Source of the DNA: DATFYM01 sp035315065
GTDB lineage: Bacteria; Acidobacteriota; Terriglobia; UBA7540
Assembly (NCBI GenBank): GCA_035315065.1
Contig: DATFYM010000078.1
Coordinates: forward strand, 1 to 15,143
Direction of reading: 5' to 3'
Length of the DNA: 15,143 nucleotides
Shown: positions 6,062 through 14,101 of the stretch, in pieces
Layout of the letters: every line of letters starts with the position of its first letter
Position numbering within the stretch: the first letter of the stretch is position 1
The notes under the pieces: generated by a model
The model's input: only the letters and a program-made list of their open reading frames with translations
Database searches by the model: none
Told to the model about the DNA's origin: nothing
Made by a program: the position numbers and the translations under genes

Positions 6062-6476
6062 TCAGATGTCCTCTTTGAGTTCAAGCGAGAGAAAGTGAAC
6101 CCGGCCCAAGCGGTCGCCGGCAACGATCCTGCGGTTGCTGGCGAGGGCGCAGCAGTGTGCAGCCGCATCGCAGGTGAAGGTGACGACCACTGCTCCCGTT
6201 TCCAGGTCCCACACCTTCAGCGTCCTGTCCAAAGAAGCGGAGACCGCAAGCCGCCCGTCCCTACTCCCGCCGTGCCTTTGACCCAGTCAGAGTGTCCGGT
6301 CAGCGTGCGCAGTTCGCGGCCCATTTCCAGGTCCCACAGCTTCAGCGTCTGGTCATAAAGAGGCGGAGACCGCCCGCCGCCCGTCCGCGCTGACCGCCAC
6401 GCCACAGACAAAGCGAGAATGGCCGGCCAGGGTGCGCACTTCGACGCCCGTTTCCAGGTCCCACACCTTCAGCGTC
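6062..6476 (-). pseudogene. Frameshifted WD40 tail of the TIR-NB-ARC gene
   Basis: Downstream of the premature stop at 6477-6479 the minus strand still encodes WD40 blades, but in shifting frames. After repair the blades read DETLKVWDLETGVEVRTLAG, HSRFVCGVAVSADGRRAVSA, DQTLKLWDLEMGRELRTLTG, HSDWVKG, then DGRLAVSASLDRTLKVWDLE, and a closing CALASNRRIVAGDRLGRVHF-LSLELKEDI with a TGA at 6062-6064. Repair needs removal of one base near 6515-6516 (inside the upstream frame), removal of one base in the run at 6357-6359, and addition of one base near 6266-6267. The final segment is of the kind that normally closes such proteins, so the original gene ran to 6062. Either real decay or base-calling indels would explain it; the TIR and NB-ARC parts upstream are clean. 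Confidence 0.85.
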
Positions 6477-8420
6477 TCATCCCAAGAAGCCGAGACCGCC
6501 CGCCGCCCGTCCGCAACTCATCGCCACCCCTTCGACCCCAGCGGAGTGGCCGGACAGCGTCTTACGACTGGCGGACACGGCCCGCCGGCCGGCCGCGCTC
6601 ACCGCCACGCTGTTGACCGAGTCAGAGTGGCCGGACAGCGTGCGGAGCAGCGCCGTTCCCGGCGGGACCAGCGCAGGCCGCAGCGGCCGCAGCCACGGCC
6701 GGGGAGCGCCCTCTACCAGGCAACTCGTGAATTGCTGGACGAAGGGAATTGGCGGGAGCGCCTCCTGTGGCTGAACGTACGGCAGAAGACGGCCTAGCAG
6801 TTGTGACGCAAACTGCCCCGGATCGCGCTCGACGACGTGGGAAGAAAGCCTCAGGGCGCCGTGGATCAAGTCCAGCGCCTCTCGGTGCGGATATTGGGCG
6901 CGCACATAGTCGAGTTGCAGATCGTGCAGGCGGATGCTGCCGGTCTTTTCCTCCTGCTTCGCGTCCCCCTGCTTCGTGCCTTCCTGCCCCGCGCCGCCCG
7001 CCTTCACGCCTTCCCAATGGGCCAGTGAGCGGTCAACCAAGTGCCTGCTGATGCGCCGGGCCTCAGCATCATTCACGCCCCAGAGCGTCTCGAGAATCGG
7101 CAGCGCCGCCGCCATGTCCTCCAGCAGCACCGCCAGCGCCTGGTACCGCTTTTGCATCTCCGGCGCCAGCGTCTTGAAGCTCACCTCCACGGCACGGAAG
7201 AAGCTCTCCTGCCCCGGAGGAAGCTGGTCAGCGATGGCGGCCAGGTCTGCCTTCCGCAAGAGGTCGAGCGTATCGTTCCACACCTCCGGGCTTGCGTCCC
7301 GCAACAGCGCGCCGATCACCGAAAGCGCCAGCGGAAGGTTGCCACATTCGTCGATGATGGCGTCCGCTTCCGGAGGCAGCGGCTTCGAGCCGAGCCCTGC
7401 CCAGGCGGCCAGGAGCTCGCGCGACTGCTCTAACGCGAGCAGTTCGGCGGTGTGCTCCTGGGCCCCGATGAATCTCGCGATGGAGGCATCGCGAGTGGTG
7501 AAAAGAAGCCGGGAGCGTGGGGATTCGGCCAGGAAGGGGTCGAGGTCGCTCTTCTTCCAGACGTCGTCGACCACGATCAAGGCCGCCTTTTGCTTCAGCG
7601 AAGTCTTGTATTGGTTGATGCAGGCCAGCTCGGTGTCGTAACCCTGCAACTCGTCTCCGAGCGCCCCGAGCGCCTTACCGACTTCGCGAAAGGTGGTGAC
7701 CAGATCGTATTTTGATTCCCGGCCCATCGTGATCCAGACGATGCCGTCCGGGAAGGCTTGTTGCACCACTTCGTCGCGGGTGAGCGCCTGGGCCAGCACC
7801 GTCTTGCCGATTCCTCCCATGCCGGCGAGCGCCGTGAGGCCGATGGGCTGCCGGCTGCGGTCGGAGAACAGGGCGTCGCGCAACGCCCGCAGCGCCTCCG
7901 GGCGTTCGATGTAGTTCGCGACCGCGGGCGGCGCGGTGACATAGGTGAGGCGGGTGACGCGGTATTTCTCAGCAAGGGCAACTTGAAATCTTCGGCCTCC
8001 ACGGGCGCCACGGGCGCCGCGGGCACCGCCTCGAATGGCAGCCAGTAATTCCTCGAAGCCCTGATCGTAGGCGGAAGCGGAACTGAAGTTGAGATACTGT
8101 TTCACCTCGAGATGCAGTGGGCGATCCGCGTCCGGCTGGGCGAGCAGCGGAATCACTCGCTTGCCCTTGCGAAGCGACCGGAGCTGTTCGGCGCGGCAGA
8201 TCTCCGAGACGTAGGAGCCGGGCGTCATCAGCGCCAGCACCACCCGCGATGCGTCGATGGCGCGCTCGATTTCGCTGGTCCAGGTGGCGCCGGCGGCGAG
8301 GCGCCGGGTGTCGAGCCAGGCATCAAAGCCCTGCGCCGATAGGTCCCGCTGGAGTCGCTGCGCGAGCTGCGCCGCGTCCTTGCGGGCGTAAGAGATGAAG
8401 ACTCGTGGGGCGACTGGCAT
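6477..8420 (-). CDS. TIR-NB-ARC-WD40 STAND protein, WD40 part truncated
   Basis: As it stands it encodes 647 residues. TIR domain 5-130: RVFISYARKD (6-15), LDTRRL (36-41), then SEICRAEQLRSL with Glu78 as the candidate NADase glutamate. A linker of RGA repeats follows (131-143). NB-ARC 165-510: P-loop GMGGIGKT (200-207), Walker B LIVVDDVW (281-288), LLFTTRD (305-311), GNLPLAL (360-366) and an MHD-like LHD (498-500), preceded by a Gly/Gln/Lys-rich insert (471-494). WD40 starts at 592 (LLRTLSGHSDSVNSVAV) but the first blade lacks its DxTLKVWDLETG half, and a +1 frameshift near 6515 replaces the end with GRAAGGLGFLG. Relatives sense an invader through the repeats and deplete NAD through TIR; that role is inferred. 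Without a complete propeller it is probably inactive or deregulated. ATG at 8420 has no strong ribosome binding site. Confidence 0.9.
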   Translation of the reverse strand: MPVAPRVFISYARKDAAQLAQRLQRDLSAQGFDAWLDTRRLAAGATWTSEIERAIDASRVVLALMTPGSYVSEICRAEQLRSLRKGKRVIPLLAQPDADRPLHLEVKQYLNFSSASAYDQGFEELLAAIRGGARGARGARGGRRFQVALAEKYRVTRLTYVTAPPAVANYIERPEALRALRDALFSDRSRQPIGLTALAGMGGIGKTVLAQALTRDEVVQQAFPDGIVWITMGRESKYDLVTTFREVGKALGALGDELQGYDTELACINQYKTSLKQKAALIVVDDVWKKSDLDPFLAESPRSRLLFTTRDASIARFIGAQEHTAELLALEQSRELLAAWAGLGSKPLPPEADAIIDECGNLPLALSVIGALLRDASPEVWNDTLDLLRKADLAAIADQLPPGQESFFRAVEVSFKTLAPEMQKRYQALAVLLEDMAAALPILETLWGVNDAEARRISRHLVDRSLAHWEGVKAGGAGQEGTKQGDAKQEEKTGSIRLHDLQLDYVRAQYPHREALDLIHGALRLSSHVVERDPGQFASQLLGRLLPYVQPQEALPPIPFVQQFTSCLVEGAPRPWLRPLRPALVPPGTALLRTLSGHSDSVNSVAVSAAGRRAVSASRKTLSGHSAGVEGVAMSCGRAAGGLGFLG

Positions 8421-8739
8421 TGTGGCGATAAGATTAGCAGAAAAAGGAGTCAGGAGTCAGCAGCATGGTCTGTGGGGCCTAAAACTTGATAACGACCCTC
8501 TCCCGTGGGGAAAGACGGCGAAGCCCTCTCCCAAGGCAGAGGGCTGAAAAACGCGGAAAATCCACACCTCTCCCCTAAGCGCAAGGGCTGAAGAAAACCC
8601 AGACCTTTTCCCTAAGGGAGAGGGCCATTCGCCCGACCTCGGCTCCGGTCCTCTCGTGCAGGAGAAGCTGCCGGCAAGCTGGAATGCGGGAAGCATGGTA
8701 CAAGGAACTTACCGTACGATGTACTTGTAAAGACCCGGC
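8421..8739. repeat. Gene-free spacer with clustered palindromic CCCTCTCCC repeats
   Basis: No gene is seen. Between about 8495 and 8625 there are four spaced imperfect palindromes of one type: ccctctcccgtgggg near 8496, gccctct-cccaaggc-agagggc at 8523-8544 (perfect 7-base arms), cctctcccctaagcgcaaggg near 8567, and ccttttccctaagggagagg near 8603. Such units are common intergenic repeats in GC-rich Gram-negatives. A ggagtcaggagtcag run at about 8446-8460 is another short direct repeat. Confidence 0.55.
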
Positions 8740-9735
8740 TCACACCGAATAGAGATCGCCTGCAAGGTACTTCAAGCCCGTATCTACGGCGACCGTAACC
8801 ACGGTCCGGCCCGGCCCGAGTTCCCTGGCAAGTTGCACGGCGGCGAGAACGTTCAGGCCCGTTGAGGTACCGGCAAATATCCCTTCCTCTCTGGCAAGCC
8901 GCCTGGCCATCTCCCGGGCACCGGCTTCGTCGAGGGCTCGTACCTCATCGTAATCGGCTGGCTGGAGGTGTGGCGGCGCAAAGCCGACGCCCATTCCCTC
9001 GATTCGATGGGCGCCAGCCTTCCCAGTGCTCAGGAAAGGCGACGACGCCGGTTCGAGCGCAACCATGCGCGCCTCGGAGCCCGCCGCCTTCAGGGCGCGG
9101 GAAACGCCCACCAGCATCCCCGCCGTCCCCACCGCACCGCAGAAGGCCGAGATTCTTCCGCCGAGCTGCTCCAGCAACTCTTCGCCCAGGGCGCTGTAGC
9201 CCTTGATCACGTCGGGGTTGTGGAACTGGTCGGAATAGAAGGTGTCCGGCTCTTCGGCCAACTTTGCCACTTCGGCCTTCATGCGATCAAAAAGGCCGGG
9301 GGTCAGCTTGCCATCCTCGGCGTGTACCACGTGAAGCTCCGCCCCGAGGGCGCGCATGGTCTGCAGCTTCTCTCTGGCAAAGGCATCGGAGGTCACCGCG
9401 GTAAATGGATACCCTTTCACCGCGCACACCAGAGCCAGGGAGGAACCGGTACTCCCTCCGGTGTACTCTACCACCCTCATTCCGGGTCTCAGTTTGCCCC
9501 TCGCCTCAGCACTCTCAATCATCGCCAGTGCCATGCGATCTTTGTAGGATCCGGTTGGGTTGTAGTATTCCAGCTTGACGAAGACGTCGGCACCTGGCGA
9601 CGGAACGAGCCTCCGCAGCCTTACCAAGGGCGTCCTGCCAATGGCTTCCAATACGGACGCGGCAATTCCCACGGGTCCCAAGGGCCGCGAGTTGCGCAAG
9701 GGCTGGCCGGTTGCTCCACGATCTGGTTCGATCAT
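8740..9735 (-). CDS. Cysteine synthase/cystathionine beta-synthase-family PLP enzyme
   Basis: A 331-residue fold-type II PLP enzyme, probably making cysteine from O-acetyl- or O-phosphoserine and sulfide, or a related beta-replacement. Residues 29-40 read LEAIGRTPLVRL, the family opening. NPTGSYKDRMAL (59-70) holds the PLP lysine Lys65. YTGGSTGSSLAL (91-102) replaces the usual TSGNTGxxLA loop that binds substrate carboxylate. Later AVGTAGMLVGVSRAL matches the glycine-rich phosphate-binding loop, followed by EPASSP, GMGVGF and GIFAGTSTG. The ATG at 9735 is chosen because AAGGAGG lies just before it; an in-frame ATG at 9753 would have that site inside the gene. The family is certain, the exact substrate is not; the GGSTGSS loop makes plain CysK less sure. 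It is 47 bases downstream of the Fic gene on the same strand and may share its transcript. Confidence 0.88.
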   Translation of the reverse strand: MIEPDRGATGQPLRNSRPLGPVGIAASVLEAIGRTPLVRLRRLVPSPGADVFVKLEYYNPTGSYKDRMALAMIESAEARGKLRPGMRVVEYTGGSTGSSLALVCAVKGYPFTAVTSDAFAREKLQTMRALGAELHVVHAEDGKLTPGLFDRMKAEVAKLAEEPDTFYSDQFHNPDVIKGYSALGEELLEQLGGRISAFCGAVGTAGMLVGVSRALKAAGSEARMVALEPASSPFLSTGKAGAHRIEGMGVGFAPPHLQPADYDEVRALDEAGAREMARRLAREEGIFAGTSTGLNVLAAVQLARELGPGRTVVTVAVDTGLKYLAGDLYSV

Positions 9736-9782
9736 ACCCCTCCTTAAAAGCATGATATTTATCAGGCATCGCTCTCTGCCAC

Positions 9783-10892
9783 TTAGGGAATCTTCGCGAG
9801 CGCGTAGCTCGTGCTACGGCCACCCTCCGGATTGCGGATCAGGATGCCGCGTTCGACGAGAGGCAGAATGTCGCGGAGCGCGGTGTCGTGGGAGCATTTC
9901 GCGAGCTTGGCCCACTTCGATGAAGTGAGCTTTCCCTCGAAGCCATCGAGAAGACGGTTGAGCACCAGACGCTGACGCGCGTTCAGCGGGGAATCCCCAA
10001 TGGCGTCCCAAAAGCGCGCTTTGGAGAGGACGCTTCTGAGAGCGGCTTCGGCGCCTTCGATGGCGCGGCCGAGGCACACGAGGAACCACTCCATCCAGGG
10101 CGTGATGTCCATGGTTGCTTTCTGTGTCTGCTCCAGGATGTCGTAATAAGCGGCGTGCTCCTGCCTGATTTGCGCCGACATGCTGTAGAAGCGTTGCGAA
10201 CTCTGTTCGGAGCGTGCCAGCGCCAGATCGGCAATGGCCCGCGCGATACGCCCGTTGCCATCATCGAAGGGGTGAATGGTCACGAACCAGAGATGGGCAA
10301 TCCCTGCCTTCACCACCCAGTCGGTCTCGGCATTTCCATTGAACCAATCGAGGAAATCCAGCATTTCCGAGTCGAGCCTGTCAGCAGCCGGCGCCTCGAA
10401 ATGGACGCGCTCCCGCCCGACGGCACCGGAGACGACGTGCATGGGACCCCTGCGGTCATCGCGCCAAGCGCCCACCCTAATCCGCTTCATGCCGCTCCGG
10501 CCGGTAGGAAACAGGGACGCCTGCCATGCGAACAACCGTTCCACGGTCAGCGGTTGCTCGTAGTGGCGCGTGGCGTCCATCATCATTTCCACGACTCCTT
10601 CTACGTTCCGGTCCGCGGCTTTAAGCCCGCCGATGTCCACGCCAAGGCGACGCGCGATCGAGGAGCGGACCTGCTCCGCGTCCAGCCTTTCCCCCTCGAT
10701 CTCACTGCTTTTGAGCACATCCTCGGTGAGGGTCCGAAGCACGGCTTCTTCACGCAGCTTGAAGCCAAGCGTTTCCATGCGGCCCAGCAGGCGGCCCTGC
10801 TCGTGGCGGACGGTCGCCAGCCGTTCCGCCAGCCTCTCCCGGTTCCAGCGAAACCGGGGCCAGTCTTTCCGGGTATGAATGAAGCCGGTCAT
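9783..10892 (-). CDS. Fic-family protein (putative AMPylase) with DUF4172-like N-terminus
   Basis: A 369-residue protein that probably transfers AMP from ATP to a hydroxyl side chain of a target protein. Residues 1-45 (IHTRKDWPRFRWNRERL, GRLLGRMETLGF) are the DUF4172-type N-terminal helix pair. SSEIEG (62-67) matches the [S/T]xxxE[G/N] inhibitory helix motif, so the enzyme should be self-inhibited by Glu66. The Fic core motif HPFDDGNGRIAR (207-218) is complete with catalytic His207. Residues 300-369 (LNARQRLVLNRLLDGF, SSKWAKLAKCSHDTALRDI) form a winged helix-turn-helix. AGGAG at 10902-10906 lies 9 bases before the ATG at 10892 but touches the in-frame ATG at 10901, favouring 10892. A 14-base inverted repeat covers the promoter. 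The winged helix could bind it, which is inference. Confidence 0.92.
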   Translation of the reverse strand: MTGFIHTRKDWPRFRWNRERLAERLATVRHEQGRLLGRMETLGFKLREEAVLRTLTEDVLKSSEIEGERLDAEQVRSSIARRLGVDIGGLKAADRNVEGVVEMMMDATRHYEQPLTVERLFAWQASLFPTGRSGMKRIRVGAWRDDRRGPMHVVSGAVGRERVHFEAPAADRLDSEMLDFLDWFNGNAETDWVVKAGIAHLWFVTIHPFDDGNGRIARAIADLALARSEQSSQRFYSMSAQIRQEHAAYYDILEQTQKATMDITPWMEWFLVCLGRAIEGAEAALRSVLSKARFWDAIGDSPLNARQRLVLNRLLDGFEGKLTSSKWAKLAKCSHDTALRDILPLVERGILIRNPEGGRSTSYALAKIP

Positions 10893-10902
10893 TCTACGCA
10901 TC

Positions 10903-10937
10903 TCCTGCGTAGATTATAGGTGGTAATCTACGCAGGA
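10903..10937. promoter_or_regulatory. Perfect 14-base inverted-repeat operator at the Fic promoter
   Basis: Left arm tcctgcgtagatta (10903-10916) and right arm taatctacgcagga (10924-10937) are exact inverted copies around a 7-base centre. A third half-site, tctacgca, lies at 10893-10900 and overlaps the first codons. The dyad covers the -10 box and the spacer of the promoter below, so a bound protein would block transcription. Confidence 0.75.
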
Positions 10938-10942
10938 TGCAA
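10913..10942 (-). promoter_or_regulatory. Sigma-70-type promoter of the Fic gene
   Basis: On the minus strand TTGCAT (10937-10942) is followed after 18 bases by a perfect TATAAT (10913-10918). The start site would be near 10906, giving a very short leader before the ATG at 10892. Both boxes lie in or beside the inverted repeat. Confidence 0.6.
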
Positions 10943-11121
10943 GGATCGATGCTACGAACAATCCCATTGAAAGGCTTCCCTATGCAACGGCGTGGCTGCG
11001 AGTACTGATGACTGTCATCAGCGCCAAGCATCGTCGCTGGACGGCGCCATGGCGCTCCACAGAACTCCACAACTGCTTAGGGTAGAATAATGTGCTTAGG
11101 GAACTCCGCGCCGGACCTGAC

Positions 11122-13653
11122 ATGCTGGGGAGAAAGACCATTTCGATACCGCTACCTTTCTTGCCCTTCCTCGCTCTGGCGGTCTTCGCCACCACCGCCT
11201 GGAGTCTGCCCCAAACCCAGGACTTGAAAGGCGAGGTCGTGAGCGCAAACGGCGTGCCGATCGCCGGCGCCATCTGCACCTTGACAGGGCAGGGCTTGCC
11301 TGCGGAAGGCATCTCCGTGGTGACCGGCGAAAAGGGCGGATTCGGCTTTCCAGGGCTGCCGCCGGGCAAGTATGACCTGGCGTGCGCAGCCGTGGATCAC
11401 CTGCCGGTGAACGAGAAGGCTCTCGAAGTAACTCAGGCGGCTGGCTTATCAGTACGGGTTGTGTTGCCGGAAGCGGTGAGACTGCGGCAAAGCGTGGAGG
11501 TTCGCGAAGCGGCGCCCACCATTCCCACCGAAAGTGGCGCTCCCGCCGCCAGGCTGAGTTCTCCGGAACTCATCGCTTTGCCCCTGGTGGAGCAGGAATT
11601 CAAGGCTGCCTTGCCCCTGGTGCCAGGTGTGGTGCGCACGCCCGATGGGAAGATCAACGTCAAGGGTTCCGTCGAGAACCAAGGCATGCTGCTGGTGGAT
11701 TCCATGGAGATGGTGGACCCGGTTACGGGCAGTTATTCGATCGAGATACCCATCGATGCCGTCGAGTCCTTGGAGGTGTACAAGACCCCCTACCGCGCCG
11801 ATTTCGGTCACTTCTCCGGGGGCCTTACCAGTCTCACCACCAAGCCTCCCTCGAATCAGTGGCAGTTTGAGTTGAACGACTTAATCCCTACTCCACGGAT
11901 CGAGACCGGACATATCGTGGGCATCGCTGACAACAGTCATCGGCTCAGGTTCACCGGGCCAGTGAAGCGGAACCGTCTGACCATGGCCGAATCCTTTGCC
12001 TACGCGATGAACAAGCAACCCGTGCGGGGGTTGGCATGGCCACACAATGAAACGAAGAAACAGGGCGTCAACTCCCTCACCAACTTCCAGTACATCTTTT
12101 CCCCCGAACACCTCACCACCTTCAACGTCCACCTGTTTCCGGTCCGGCGCCAATTTGCCGACATCAATTCTCTGGTGCCCCAATCCGCCTCCTCAGACTA
12201 TGGCCAGCGAGGCTTTTCCCTCAGCGCCGCCGACCGGTATCTCTTCGCCTCGGGCGGCGTCCTCTCCTCACTCGCCCAATACACGCGATTCTCCAGTTAC
12301 GGGCACGGCCAGGGGCCCGCGGATATGCAGGTTACGCCTAACGGCTGGGGCGGCAACTTCTTTAACTCCTTCACCCGAACCAGCAACCAGGCGGAGGCGC
12401 AGGAGACTTATCAATTTGCCCGCAAGACGTGGCACGGGCCGCACGAGTTGAAAGTCGGCGGCGACGCTGTCTACCGCTCCTACAGCGGGACGAGCCATTC
12501 GAGGCCCGTCGATCTGCTGAGGGCAGACGCTTCGCTCGCGCAGCGGATTGAGTTCTCCGGGGCCGGCTTGCTCGATGCCACCGACACCGAATTGGGAGTG
12601 TTCGCCCAGGATCACTGGGCGCTTAGTGAGCGGCTGGCGCTGGACCTCGGGCTGCGGGCTTCCGGCCAAACCATCGGGAAGCATGCGGCCCTTTCGCCGC
12701 GGGTAGGTGTGGTGTATGCGCCCGGCAGCGGCGCCAAAACGATCTTACGGGGAGGCGTCGGGGTTTTCTACGATCGGGTGCCCCTCTTGGCCGGCAGCTT
12801 TGCCCACAATCCCACCCGGGTGCTCACGATGTTCAACGAGCAGGGAGTCCCCCTGGGGCCGCCGGTTACCTTTCAGAACGCCTACGCTCGGGTCGGGGAG
12901 CAAGGAATTCAGCTTATTCCTCCTGGCCACGACCTGGACAGTACGCCTTACAACGTGACCTGGAACCTCGAATTGGACCGCGAAGTACGCTCGCATGTGC
13001 TGGTTCGACTCGATTACCTCTCCAGCCGCACCTACGATCTGTTTGTTGTCGGGCCAGAGGCGTTGCCGGGGACGAATCCCCTCCTCTTGCTGACGAACAA
13101 CGGTGGCTCGCAGTACCATGAGTTCGAAGCAACGGTGCGTGTGCGTCCCAGCGAGCTTGCCGACCTGAACATTTCCTACGTCCACAGTCTGGCGCGCGGG
13201 GACCTCAACACTCTGACCCAGGTGTTCGTGCCCTTCGAAGAACCCGTCATCCGTCCTGACTTCTATGGGGACTTGCCCTCGAATGTTCCGGATCGGTTGG
13301 TGACCTGGGGGGTATTCAAGATTCCCTGGAAAATTACGGCGAGCCCGGTGCTCGATTGGCACACCGGATTTCCGTATTCGGCAGTGGATGAGTTGCAGAA
13401 CTACGTGGGCCAGCCCGATAGCCTTCGCTTTCCAACCTTGCTTGCGCTCGACCTCAAACTGACCAAGGACTTCCGCATCCCGTTCCTGCCGTGGGTGAGG
13501 GATCACCGTTTCCGCGGAGCGCTCGGCATTTACAACCTCATCAACCACCTGAATCCGCGCGACGTTTACAACAATGTCGCTTCGCCCAACTTCGGCCACT
13601 TTGCCGGACCCCAGCACCGCGCGTTCGATACGTTCCTGGATGTGGTCTACTGA
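11122..13653 (+). CDS. TonB-dependent-receptor-like outer-membrane protein (Oar/CarboxypepD_reg type)
   Basis: An 843-residue outer-membrane protein. Residues 1-28 are a signal peptide (basic start, hydrophobic PLPFLPFLALAVFATTAWS, cut near Ser28). Residues 33-115 (LKGEVVSANGVPIAGAICTL, FGFPGLPPGKYDL) are a carboxypeptidase-regulatory-like Ig fold. Residues 140-245 are plug-like: ELIALPLVEQEFKAALPLVPGV, here split as ELIALPLVEQEF and ALPLVPGVVR, then VKGSVENQGMLLVDSM and VESLEVYKTPYRADFGHFSG. The rest is a long beta-barrel ending in the aromatic FLDVVY expected for outer-membrane insertion. Such proteins are abundant in Acidobacteria and are thought to bind large or polymeric substrates; the substrate here is unknown. 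The ATG at 11122 gives a proper signal peptide; a GTG at 11092 would add ten residues before it. TAGAAT at 11083-11088 may be its -10 box. It looks intact and is ordinary for the host. Confidence 0.85.
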   Translation: MLGRKTISIPLPFLPFLALAVFATTAWSLPQTQDLKGEVVSANGVPIAGAICTLTGQGLPAEGISVVTGEKGGFGFPGLPPGKYDLACAAVDHLPVNEKALEVTQAAGLSVRVVLPEAVRLRQSVEVREAAPTIPTESGAPAARLSSPELIALPLVEQEFKAALPLVPGVVRTPDGKINVKGSVENQGMLLVDSMEMVDPVTGSYSIEIPIDAVESLEVYKTPYRADFGHFSGGLTSLTTKPPSNQWQFELNDLIPTPRIETGHIVGIADNSHRLRFTGPVKRNRLTMAESFAYAMNKQPVRGLAWPHNETKKQGVNSLTNFQYIFSPEHLTTFNVHLFPVRRQFADINSLVPQSASSDYGQRGFSLSAADRYLFASGGVLSSLAQYTRFSSYGHGQGPADMQVTPNGWGGNFFNSFTRTSNQAEAQETYQFARKTWHGPHELKVGGDAVYRSYSGTSHSRPVDLLRADASLAQRIEFSGAGLLDATDTELGVFAQDHWALSERLALDLGLRASGQTIGKHAALSPRVGVVYAPGSGAKTILRGGVGVFYDRVPLLAGSFAHNPTRVLTMFNEQGVPLGPPVTFQNAYARVGEQGIQLIPPGHDLDSTPYNVTWNLELDREVRSHVLVRLDYLSSRTYDLFVVGPEALPGTNPLLLLTNNGGSQYHEFEATVRVRPSELADLNISYVHSLARGDLNTLTQVFVPFEEPVIRPDFYGDLPSNVPDRLVTWGVFKIPWKITASPVLDWHTGFPYSAVDELQNYVGQPDSLRFPTLLALDLKLTKDFRIPFLPWVRDHRFRGALGIYNLINHLNPRDVYNNVASPNFGHFAGPQHRAFDTFLDVVY

Positions 13654-13682
13654 CCCGCCGGCCAACGCGGATTGATAGAGCT

Positions 13683-13720
13683 TTCCCGTGATACTGGTCG
13701 CGGGAAGTCCTTTTGGTTTT
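13683..13720 (+). terminator. Weak terminator candidate after the receptor gene
   Basis: A 6-base stem with a 12-base loop is followed by gtccttttggtttt, 30 bases after the receptor stop. The stem is short, so this is tentative. Confidence 0.3.
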
Positions 13721-13957
13721 CTGGCGGCTGTGGGTTGCCGCCAGGAGCGCCTTACGTTAAGATTTCGTCGCACCGGTTTGGATACTCATCAGCATCTAAA
13801 CTCGTGCGTTAGAAGCGTGTGGTTGGGGGGATTCTGCCGCGCCCGAGTGATTGGGGGGCATACTAACTTCGACTGCCTGCCATTCCAGAGTGCAGCGAAG
13901 AACAAAACAGTCACTACTAGCCGCGCGTCACAAAGTACTCCCCCGGCCGCTTTTTTC

Positions 13958-13987
13958 TTGACGCCTGTTGGATTTCTCTGTTATTAC
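13958..13987 (+). promoter_or_regulatory. Promoter candidate for the pyrophosphatase gene
   Basis: TTGACG (13958-13963) is followed after 18 bases by TATTAC (13982-13987), with a T-rich run just upstream (13951-13956). The leader to the ATG at 14102 would be roughly 105-110 bases. Confidence 0.4.
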
Positions 13988-14101
13988 ATTGACGGTGATG
14001 ACCGAGTCCTATCTCACCTAAGGGACATTCTCCGAAGATTCCGCCAGGCAAGTTGACGAGGAACTCTTCAGGGACGAAGGGATTCGGTGGGAGGCTGAGC
14101 A

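Larger units (their letters stand above)
13654..14101. other. Gene-free spacer before the pyrophosphatase gene
   Basis: No convincing gene. A weak hairpin (ttcccg at 13683-13688 with cgggaa at 13701-13706, then a T-rich stretch to 13720) could end the receptor transcript. The middle section shows no recognisable structure. A promoter candidate lies at 13958-13987. Confidence 0.45.

Noticed and set aside
6749..8398. Several long plus-strand open frames opposite the TIR-NB-ARC gene
   Set aside because: They are mirror frames of a GC-rich gene with clear P-loop, Walker B and LHD motifs on the other strand, and their products show no domain.
8968..9747. 259-codon plus-strand frame opposite the PLP enzyme
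   Set aside because: The minus strand encodes an unmistakable cysteine-synthase-family protein across the same bases; the plus frame has no motif.
10155..10919. 254-codon plus-strand frame opposite the Fic gene
   Set aside because: The HPFDDGNGRIAR Fic motif and promoter are on the minus strand; the plus-strand product is unlike a protein domain.
12745..13773. 342-codon minus-strand frame opposite the receptor gene
   Set aside because: The plus strand encodes a full beta-barrel protein with signal peptide and terminal aromatic residue; the opposite frame is a codon-bias shadow.
13688..14056. 122-codon frame in the spacer before the pyrophosphatase
   Set aside because: No ribosome binding site or domain was seen, composition is mixed, and it overlaps a likely terminator and promoter.
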